Of a stretch of DNA of 10,198 bases, positions 1 through 4,858 are shown in pieces (position 1 is the first letter of the stretch; each line of letters starts with the position of its first letter). The notes below the pieces were generated by a model. That model made no database searches. It was given only the letters and a program-made list of their open reading frames with translations, and had not been told where the DNA came from. This stretch comes from Gammaproteobacteria bacterium (lineage in GTDB: Bacteria > Pseudomonadota > Gammaproteobacteria > Xanthomonadales > Xanthomonadaceae): contig JANYBA010000181.1 in NCBI GenBank assembly GCA_025360985.1, positions 1 through 10,198 of the forward strand, written 5' to 3'. Both the position numbers and the translations under genes were made by a program.

Positions 1-365
1 GCCACGTTGCCGCCGCTCTGCCGCACCAGCAGCACGCGCTGGCCTTCATGAACCAGCGTGCGCTCGCCTTCCAGGAACTGCTTGAGATCGACCACCGGCA
101 ACAGCGTGCCGCGGACGTTGGCCACGCCAAGCATCCACGGCTGCGCGCCCGGCACCGGGGTGATCGGCGGCAGCGACAGGATCTCCATGATTTCGTCGAA
201 CGACGACACCAGCCGACGCTGGCCGAGCCGGAAGCCGACGCCGCGCCAGTGCCCCGCCGCCTCGACCATTTCCGGCCGGCCGACTTCGTGCGCGAGCGAA
301 CGCTGCTCGTAGTCGGCGAGCATCTCGAAAGAGTCGATGCGCTTGCGGGTATTCTGCTTGGCCAT
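1..365 (-). CDS. pilI: PilI, CheW-like coupling protein of the Pil-Chp system (partial, C-terminus beyond window)
   Basis: This is the N-terminal 121 residues of a CheW-domain protein; the gene runs off the left edge. The protein starts MAKQNTRKRIDSFEML and has the CheW core from about residue 40. That core includes WRGVGFRLGQRRLVSSFDEI, then the signature GVANVRGTLLPVVDLKQFL at residues 80-98. In the Pil-Chp pathway PilI is known to couple the methyl-accepting receptor PilJ to the histidine kinase ChpA/PilL at the cell pole, which controls type IV pilus extension and retraction. The ATG at 365 lies 7 bases after the pilG stop, so the two genes are almost certainly one transcript. PilI is separated from the other CheW proteins mainly by its place next to pilG. 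The ChpC-type CheW protein is the alternative and is less likely here. Confidence 0.9.
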   Translation of the reverse strand, partial: MAKQNTRKRIDSFEMLADYEQRSLAHEVGRPEMVEAAGHWRGVGFRLGQRRLVSSFDEIMEILSLPPITPVPGAQPWMLGVANVRGTLLPVVDLKQFLEGERTLVHEGQRVLLVRQSGGNV

Positions 366-372
366 GTCGGGC

Positions 373-762
373 TCAGGCTCCGAGCAGGTACTTGCGGATC
401 GCGCCGAGCAACTCGTCGCGGGTGAAGGGTTTGGTCAGGTACTGGTCGGAGCCGACGATGCGGCCGCGCGCCTTGTCGAACAGGCCGTCCTTGGACGACA
501 GCATGATCACCGGCGTGCCCTTGAACATCTGGTTGTTCTTGATCAGGGCGCAGGTCTGGTAGCCGTCCAGGCGCGGCATCATGATGTCGACGAAAATGAT
601 CTGCGGCTGCTGGTCGGCGATCTTGGCCAGCGCCTCGAAGCCATCGGTCGCGGTGACCACGTCGCAACCCTCCTTTTTCAGGAGCGTTTCCGCCGTCCTG
701 CGGATGGTCTTGGAATCATCGATGACCATGACGCGCAAGCCGCTGTAGTTGGATTCTTCCAT
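373..762 (-). CDS. pilG: PilG, twitching motility response regulator
   Basis: This is a single-domain CheY-like receiver of 129 residues from the chosen start, or 133 from an in-frame ATG at 774. It closely resembles P. aeruginosa PilG along its whole length, for example VMVIDDSKTIRRTAETLLKK and IIFVDIMMPRLDGYQTCALI. Numbered from the ATG at 762, the acidic pocket is D15/D16, the phospho-acceptor is D59 (FVDIMMP), and the conserved lysine is K111 (LTKPF). There is no output domain. The family receives phosphate from ChpA/PilL and promotes pilus extension at the pole. I prefer the ATG at 762 because GGGGAGC lies just upstream and the N-terminus MEESNYSGLRVMV then matches the length of known PilG proteins. 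pilI follows 7 bases downstream. The usual second regulator gene, pilH, is not between them. A TTGACA promoter lies upstream at 820-850. Confidence 0.95.
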   Translation of the reverse strand: MEESNYSGLRVMVIDDSKTIRRTAETLLKKEGCDVVTATDGFEALAKIADQQPQIIFVDIMMPRLDGYQTCALIKNNQMFKGTPVIMLSSKDGLFDKARGRIVGSDQYLTKPFTRDELLGAIRKYLLGA

Positions 763-765
763 CTT

Positions 766-772
766 GCTCCCC
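766..772 (-). promoter_or_regulatory. Shine-Dalgarno sequence of pilG
   Basis: On the minus strand GGGGAGC ends 3 bases before the ATG at 762, and its GGAG core is 4 bases away. It would lie inside the coding sequence if the ATG at 774 were used, so it supports the shorter pilG. The spacing is slightly short for a Shine-Dalgarno element. Confidence 0.5.
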
Positions 773-797
773 ATTGCGCGCCGGCTATCGGCGGCGA

Positions 798-811
798 CCC
801 GCGAACGCGGG
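798..811. repeat. Perfect inverted repeat in the pilG-gshB intergenic region
   Basis: CCCGCG-AA-CGCGGG is a perfect 6-base inverted repeat. It starts about 9 bases downstream of the proposed pilG -10 box, near the predicted RNA start, so it would form a hairpin in the pilG leader or an operator overlapping the start site. Short GC palindromes also arise by chance in DNA of this composition. Confidence 0.4.
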
Positions 812-819
812 CCACTGGC

Positions 820-850
820 CTTATATCCCAGCGTAGCGCAAAAGTGTCAA
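820..850 (-). promoter_or_regulatory. Sigma-70-type promoter of the pilG-pilI operon
   Basis: On the minus strand a perfect -35 box TTGACA lies at 850-845. It is followed by TATAAG at 825-820 (19-base spacer), or by the overlapping GATATA at 827-822 (17-base spacer). Transcription would start near 813, giving a leader of about 50 bases before pilG. This is the best -35 match I noticed in the intergenic regions of the window. Confidence 0.6.
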
Positions 851-909
851 GCAGGTACGCGGAATGCCTTGTCTTTCCGTGACCCCCTGCACGTTGTCCC
901 GACGGCCCT

Positions 910-917
910 GCTAGGCT
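910..917 (+). promoter_or_regulatory. Possible extended -10 promoter of gshB-tonB
   Basis: The sequence TGCTAGGCT (909-917) has the extended -10 form TGnTAnnnT and lies 33 bases before the gshB ATG. No convincing -35 box is found 16-18 bases upstream, so this is a weak call based on form and position. It is divergent from the pilG promoter, with about 60 bases between them. Confidence 0.35.
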
Positions 918-950
918 AGAGGGCGCCAGCACTTCCAACCGGATTGCGCC

Positions 951-1910
951 ATGCCCTTGCACGTGGCCGTGGTCATGGACCCGATCGGGTCCATCAAGAT
1001 CGCCAAGGACACCAGTTTCGCCATGTTGCTGGAGGCCCAGCGCCGTGGCCATCCGCTGCATTACGTCGTCCCCGGAGGACTGGGCATCGCCGGCGGCCGG
1101 GCGATCGCGCGAAGCGCCCCGCTGGGCGTCGCCGAGGACGTCGATGCCTGGTATCGCCTGGGTCCAGTGCAAACCCGACCGCTCGCGGAAATGGACGTCG
1201 TGCTCATGCGCACCGATCCGCCGGTGGACGCGGCCTACCTGCACGACACCCATATCCTCGGGCTGGCCCAGTCCGAAGGCGTGTTGGTGGTCAACGATCC
1301 CCGCGGACTGCGCGACCTGAACGAGAAGCTCGCCACCCTGCTCTTCCCGCAGTGCTGCCCACCGACCCTGGTCAGCCGCGATTTCGCCGCCTTGCGCGCC
1401 TTCGTGGCGGAACACGGCCATTGCATCCTCAAGCCGCTCGACGGCATGGGCGGGCGCTCGATCTTCCAGGTCCGGGCCGGCGATCCCAACCTCAATGTCA
1501 TCCTGGAGACGCTGACCGAGTCCGGGCGGCAGCTGGCCCTGGCGCAGCGCTACCTGCCCGAGATCAAGGACGGCGACAAGCGCATCCTGCTGATCGATGG
1601 CGAGCCGGTCGACTACTGCCTGGCGCGGATTCCCCAGGGCGACGAATTCCGCGGCAACCTGGCTGCCGGCGGCCGCGGCGAGGGCCGGCCCCTGAGCGAC
1701 CGCGACCGCTGGATCGCCGCCGAGGTCGGGCCGGAGCTGCGGCGCCGGGGCATGCTGTTCGTCGGCCTGGACGTCATCGGCGACTACCTGACCGAGGTCA
1801 ACGTCACCAGCCCCACCTGCGTGCGCGAGCTCGACACGCAGTTCGGGCTGAATATCGCCGGCCAGCTGTTCGACGTCATCGAGGCCCGGTGCGCCCAGCG
1901 GTCCCGGTGA
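951..1910 (+). CDS. gshB: Glutathione synthetase
   Basis: This 319-residue protein is close in length to E. coli GshB (316) and aligns with it from end to end by eye. It joins gamma-glutamylcysteine and glycine with ATP to make glutathione in the cytoplasm. The N-terminal substrate domain has VVMDPIGSIKIAKDTSFAML at residues 7-26 and LMRTDPPVD at 85-93. The ATP-grasp part has KPLDGMGGRSIF at 161-172, RGNLAAGGRGE at 234-244, and the metal-binding acidic set D274, E282 and N284 in GLDVIGDYLTEVNVTSPTC. The ATG has only a short GGA 7 bases upstream. An upstream in-frame start is unlikely because the N-terminus already matches the family. The downstream tonB gene overlaps the stop codon by 4 bases, so the two are probably translated in sequence from one mRNA. 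The pilG promoter faces away from this gene. Confidence 0.97.
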   Translation: MPLHVAVVMDPIGSIKIAKDTSFAMLLEAQRRGHPLHYVVPGGLGIAGGRAIARSAPLGVAEDVDAWYRLGPVQTRPLAEMDVVLMRTDPPVDAAYLHDTHILGLAQSEGVLVVNDPRGLRDLNEKLATLLFPQCCPPTLVSRDFAALRAFVAEHGHCILKPLDGMGGRSIFQVRAGDPNLNVILETLTESGRQLALAQRYLPEIKDGDKRILLIDGEPVDYCLARIPQGDEFRGNLAAGGRGEGRPLSDRDRWIAAEVGPELRRRGMLFVGLDVIGDYLTEVNVTSPTCVRELDTQFGLNIAGQLFDVIEARCAQRSR

Positions 1911-2800
1911 CCATCCCGGATCCCGTCCCCGCCGCCGTTACGCCCGGACCCAGGATCGGCCCGCGCGAACGCTTGTCGGCGACCCTGGCGCTTTCCTCGA
2001 TCTGCTTCGGCGTGCTCATCCTCGGTGTGGGCTTCGCCCGTGAAGACGCGGCGCCGGTCGTCCCGACCCTGGACGTGATCCTGACCCAGACCTCGACCCC
2101 GGACGCACCCGACCAGGCCGATTTCATCGCCCAGGCGAACAACCGCGGAGGCGGTGACCGCGACCGCGCCCAGCGGCCGCGGGAATCCCAAGTCTCCCGG
2201 ATCCCCAAGCCGCAGGCCGGCATCGCCCCCGCGCCGATGTCGGCGCGCGCGCCGCCGCCGGCGCCGGACCCGGTGCAACGCCTGTTGACCACCCGTGGCC
2301 AGAGCGCCGACAAGGTGCCCATGCCCGAGGACACCCAGCCGGTCGTGGCCACCCCGATGCCGGCCGGCCAGTTGCTCATGCCGCAGAACCTGGAGATGGC
2401 GCGGCTCTCGGCCGAGATCGACCGCCGGCAGGACCTCTATGCCCGGCGACCGAAGCGCAAGTTCATTTCCGCCAGCACCCGCGAATACGAATACGCGACC
2501 TACATGCGCGCCTGGGTCGAAAAGGTCGAGCGGGTCGGCAACCTGAACTACCCGGTCGCCGCGCGCCGGCAGGGGCTGACCGGGCTGGTCCTCATGACCG
2601 TCTCCGTGCGCCGCGACGGCAGCGTCGAGGGCGTGTTGATCAACTCCTCGAGCGGCCACACGGTGCTCGACGCCGCCGCGATCCGCATCGTCCACCTGGC
2701 CGAACCCTTTCCGCCCCTGCCCAAGGGCAAGGACGAGGTCGACATCCTCGACATCACCCGCACCTTCCGCTTCGTCGACGGCAACGTCGACAGCAATTAG
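1907..2800 (+). CDS. tonB: TonB-family energy transducer
   Basis: I start this gene at the GTG at 1907, whose GTGA overlaps the gshB stop; this gives 297 residues. There is one membrane anchor near residues 24-44 (LSATLALSSICFGVLILGVG) after a short proline-rich cytoplasmic end. A proline- and charge-rich periplasmic linker follows, then a C-terminal TonB domain from about residue 205. That domain holds NYPVAARRQGLTGLVLMTVS (214-233), the DGSV turn, and LDAAAIRIV before AEPFPPLP. TonB proteins pass the proton-motive-force energy of ExbB/ExbD to outer-membrane proteins; no exbBD genes are in this window. In P. aeruginosa the gene after gshB is tonB3, reported to be needed for normal twitching and pilus assembly. 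The position beside pilG therefore suggests a pilus-related role rather than iron uptake, but this is inference. The start is uncertain because no Shine-Dalgarno is visible and reading may depend on coupling to gshB. The stop overlaps that of pyrB. Confidence 0.88.
   Translation: MTIPDPVPAAVTPGPRIGPRERLSATLALSSICFGVLILGVGFAREDAAPVVPTLDVILTQTSTPDAPDQADFIAQANNRGGGDRDRAQRPRESQVSRIPKPQAGIAPAPMSARAPPPAPDPVQRLLTTRGQSADKVPMPEDTQPVVATPMPAGQLLMPQNLEMARLSAEIDRRQDLYARRPKRKFISASTREYEYATYMRAWVEKVERVGNLNYPVAARRQGLTGLVLMTVSVRRDGSVEGVLINSSSGHTVLDAAAIRIVHLAEPFPPLPKGKDEVDILDITRTFRFVDGNVDSN
2774..2791. other. Stem-loop with GCAA tetraloop at the tonB/pyrB 3' junction
   Basis: GTCGACG-GCAA-CGTCGAC forms a perfect 7-base-pair stem with a GNRA-type tetraloop in the tonB RNA. 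It lies in the last codons of tonB, 6 bases before its stop codon. It is also just past the pyrB stop on the other strand, where the loop reads TTGC. Neither strand has a T-tract after it, so it is not a standard intrinsic terminator. It could protect or pause the 3' ends of the two converging mRNAs. Confidence 0.4.
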
Positions 2801-3750
2801 CCGCCCGACAACAAGGCGCGCAGCACCGCCATCCGCACCGGGAGGCCATTGCCGACCTGCTCGAAGATCACCGATTGCGGGCCGTCGGCGACGGCATCGG
2901 CGATTTCCACGCCCCGGTTCATCGGCCCCGGATGCATCACGATGGCGTCGGGGCGGGCGCGGCGCAGGCGCTCGGGCGTGAGTCCGAAATCCGCGAAGTA
3001 GCCCTCCAGCGAGGGCACCAGACCCTGCTCCATGCGTTCGCGCTGGAGCCGCAACATCATCACGGCGTCGACGCCTTCGAGCGCGGCATCGAATTCCGGA
3101 ACGACCTGGCAGCCGCGCAAGGTGGCGTCGTCGGGCATCAGCTTGGCCGGTCCGCAGACGCGGATCTCGCCGGTTCCCAGCGCGCGCAGGGCGTGCAGGT
3201 CGGAGCGCGCCACCCGCGAATGCAGGATGTCGCCGCAGATCAACACCTTGAGCTTCGAAAAATCGCTGCCCTTGTGCTGGCGCAGCGTGAGCATGTCGAG
3301 CAATCCCTGGGTGGGATGGTTGCTGCGGCCGTCGCCGGCGTTGATGAACGCGGTGTCGGGCCGGGCGCCGGCCGCGAGCCCGGCGATCGCGCCGTCCTGC
3401 GCGTGCCGCACCACGAAGGCATCAACGCCCATCGCTTCGAGCGTCCGCATGGTGTCGAGCGGGCTTTCGCCCTTGCTGGTGGACGAGGTCGAGACGTCGA
3501 AATTCAGGATGTCGGCGCCGAGCCGGACCGCGGCGAGCTGGAAGGAACTTCGGGTCCGGGTCGAAGTTTCGAAGAACAGGGTGCAGACGCTGCGCCCGGC
3601 CAGCACTTGCCGGTAGACCATGCCGCCGTGGGCGTGCGGTCGCAGCGCTTCGGCCGACTCGAGGAGTTCCTCGATGGTCGCCGCTGGCAGGCCGTCGAGC
3701 GAGATGAGATGGCGCAGGCGGCCGTCGGGGTGTAGTTGGGAAACGCTCAT
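2797..3750 (-). CDS. pyrB: Aspartate carbamoyltransferase, catalytic subunit
   Basis: This 317-residue enzyme catalyses the first committed step of pyrimidine synthesis, from carbamoyl phosphate and aspartate to carbamoyl aspartate. The carbamoyl-phosphate loop FFETSTRTRSSF is at residues 59-70, the mobile loop STSKGES at 90-96, HPTQGLLD at 145-152, and HPGPMNRGVEI at 273-283. Its length fits a stand-alone catalytic chain. The ATG at 3750 lies 6 bases after the ruvX stop, and the gene is last in the yqgE-ruvX-pyrB operon. In pseudomonads pyrB is normally flanked by pyrR and an inactive dihydroorotase-like pyrC gene needed for enzyme assembly. Neither is present here, nor is a pyrI regulatory gene. 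The TAA stop (2799-2797) shares three bases with the tonB TAG on the other strand. I see no UTP-sensitive leader or attenuator in the 6-base gap. Confidence 0.97.
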   Translation of the reverse strand: MSVSQLHPDGRLRHLISLDGLPAATIEELLESAEALRPHAHGGMVYRQVLAGRSVCTLFFETSTRTRSSFQLAAVRLGADILNFDVSTSSTSKGESPLDTMRTLEAMGVDAFVVRHAQDGAIAGLAAGARPDTAFINAGDGRSNHPTQGLLDMLTLRQHKGSDFSKLKVLICGDILHSRVARSDLHALRALGTGEIRVCGPAKLMPDDATLRGCQVVPEFDAALEGVDAVMMLRLQRERMEQGLVPSLEGYFADFGLTPERLRRARPDAIVMHPGPMNRGVEIADAVADGPQSVIFEQVGNGLPVRMAVLRALLSGG

Positions 3751-3756
3751 GCGGAC

Positions 3757-4215
3757 TCAGTCCTCGGCCAAGGCGATGCGGGAATCCGGCTCGGACAGCC
3801 AGCGCTCCAGGATGACGGCAGCGGCCAGCGCGTCGAGCCGCGAGGCTTCGTGGCGGCGCCGGTTGCCACTGGCGCGGCCGGCGGCGAAGCGTTGCGCGGC
3901 CTCGATCGAACTGGCGCGTTCGTCCACCTGTTCCACCGGCAGGCGATAGCGCTGTTGCAGTTGCCTGGCGAAAGCGCGAGCCATGAGTCGGACCGGTTGG
4001 TCGCCGCCATCCAGCGTTGCGGGGTCGCCGACTACCAGCCGCTGCGGCCGCCATTCCTTCATCCAGCGATCCAGCGCCGGCCAATCCGGACCGGCTTCGA
4101 AGACATCGAGCACGCCGACTTCGCGCGCGCTCGCCGACACCGTATTGCCGACCGCTACCCCGATGCGCCTGGCGCCGACGTCGAAGGCGAGCAGGGTTTG
4201 GGCGGGGGCGGCCAT
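3757..4215 (-). CDS. ruvX: RuvX/YqgF, putative pre-16S rRNA processing nuclease
   Basis: This 152-residue protein has an RNase H-like fold of the YqgF family. In E. coli YqgF has been implicated in maturing the 5' end of 16S rRNA; an older proposal was a Holliday-junction resolvase. The sequence shows LLAFDVGARRIGVAVG at residues 8-23 with catalytic D12, VVGDPATLDG at 61-70, VDERASSIEA at 97-106 with E99, and SRLDALAAAVILE at 125-137 with D128. The three acidic residues expected for metal-dependent catalysis are therefore all present. VGDP replaces the VGLP of E. coli. The ATG at 4215 lies 2 bases after the yqgE stop (TGAACATG), which suggests translational coupling. An in-frame extension further upstream would overlap yqgE entirely and is not supported by family length. 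The pairing with yqgE is widely conserved in gammaproteobacteria. Confidence 0.95.
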   Translation of the reverse strand: MAAPAQTLLAFDVGARRIGVAVGNTVSASAREVGVLDVFEAGPDWPALDRWMKEWRPQRLVVGDPATLDGGDQPVRLMARAFARQLQQRYRLPVEQVDERASSIEAAQRFAAGRASGNRRRHEASRLDALAAAVILERWLSEPDSRIALAED

Positions 4216-4217
4216 GT

Positions 4218-4796
4218 TCAGGCGTGGCCCACGGCGTCGGACAGGAGATCGAGGTCGACGCCGATGGCGCCGGCCGCCGCGCGCCAGCGCGCCTCGAGCG
4301 GCGTATCGAAGACCACGGCCGGATCGGCCGGGCCGGTCAGCCAGGCGTTGTCGACGAGTTCGACCTCGAGCTGGCCCGCGCCCCAGCCGGCGTATCCCAA
4401 GACGACGATGCAGCGCGCCGGACCTTCGCCGCGCGCCAGGGCTTCGAGCACGTCGCGCGAATTGGTGACCGCCAGTCCGTGACCGAAACGCAGGGTCGAG
4501 CCCCAGTCGCGGGCATCGTCGTGCAGCACGAAGCCGTGGTCGGGATTGACCGGGCCGCCGAGCAATACCGGCTGGCTGGCGACTTCCGGCAAGGAGGTGT
4601 CGATGCCCATCTGGCGCAGGATTTCGCCGAGCAGGAAATCGGACCGGCGATTGATGGTAAGCCCCATCGCCCCGTCCTGGTCGTGCTGGCAAAGCAGGGT
4701 CACTCCGCGGGCGAAATTGGGATCGGCCAGCGACGGCATGGCGATCAGGAAGTGGTCGGCCAGGAAGGCATCTGCCGGGGGCGACGGCGAACTCAT
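4218..4796 (-). CDS. yqgE: YqgE/AlgH family protein (UPF0301)
   Basis: This 192-residue protein of the UPF0301 (DUF179) family has the family core FLADHFLIAMPSLADPNFAR at residues 11-30, then GAMGLTINR (42-50), LLGGPV (78-83) and GYAGWGAGQLEVEL (134-147). Its biochemical role is not settled. The name AlgH comes from a reported influence on alginate production in Pseudomonas, and the steady pairing with ruvX hints at a housekeeping function. It is first in the yqgE-ruvX-pyrB operon. No Shine-Dalgarno precedes the ATG. Instead a TACAAT box ends 6 bases before it, so the mRNA may begin at the start codon itself. The N-terminus is about 10 residues longer than that of E. coli YqgE before the HFLIAMP motif. 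Confidence 0.95.
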   Translation of the reverse strand: MSSPSPPADAFLADHFLIAMPSLADPNFARGVTLLCQHDQDGAMGLTINRRSDFLLGEILRQMGIDTSLPEVASQPVLLGGPVNPDHGFVLHDDARDWGSTLRFGHGLAVTNSRDVLEALARGEGPARCIVVLGYAGWGAGQLEVELVDNAWLTGPADPAVVFDTPLEARWRAAAGAIGVDLDLLSDAVGHA

Positions 4797-4802
4797 GACG
4801 CT

Positions 4803-4808
4803 ATTGTA
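4803..4808 (-). promoter_or_regulatory. -10 element of yqgE, placed for a leaderless mRNA
   Basis: On the minus strand TACAAT (5 of 6 to consensus) is followed by six bases, AGCGTC, and then the yqgE ATG. With normal spacing RNA would start at 4796, the A of the ATG. No -35 box is recognisable 16-18 bases upstream, and no Shine-Dalgarno is present. Confidence 0.5.
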
Positions 4809-4813
4809 ACCCC

Positions 4814-4825
4814 CGGCCCGGGCCG
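4814..4825. repeat. 12-base palindrome midway between divergent promoters
   Basis: CGGCCCGGGCCG is a perfect palindrome. Its centre lies 12 bases from the yqgE -10 box (4808-4803) and about 14 bases from the weak TAACAT box for the plus-strand gene (4834-4839). The placement suits an operator acting on both genes. However, it is all G and C, so chance occurrence is quite possible. Confidence 0.3.
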
Positions 4826-4833
4826 CGCCGCGC

Positions 4834-4839
4834 TAACAT
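4834..4839 (+). promoter_or_regulatory. Possible -10 element of the M49-like lipoprotein gene
   Basis: TAACAT matches 4 of 6 bases of the -10 consensus and lies 19 bases before the first ATG. No -35 box is visible at the usual distance, and no Shine-Dalgarno precedes either candidate ATG (4859 or 4868). Confidence 0.25.
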
Positions 4840-4858
4840 CGGCGCCTCGCCCACCCGG

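Noticed and set aside
373..882. Plus-strand open frames opposite pilG, such as 337-882
   Set aside because: PilG on the minus strand is nearly identical to known proteins over its full length, while the plus-strand product has no recognisable features.
944..2800. A 618-codon open frame covering gshB in another frame and continuing into tonB
   Set aside because: The first half is a shadow of gshB with no recognisable domain. Only the part from about 1907 has TonB features, so this is not a fusion protein.
4216..4692. In-frame N-terminal extension of ruvX across yqgE
   Set aside because: RuvX begins at the ATG at 4215 by family length. The extension overlaps yqgE completely and shows no conserved motif.
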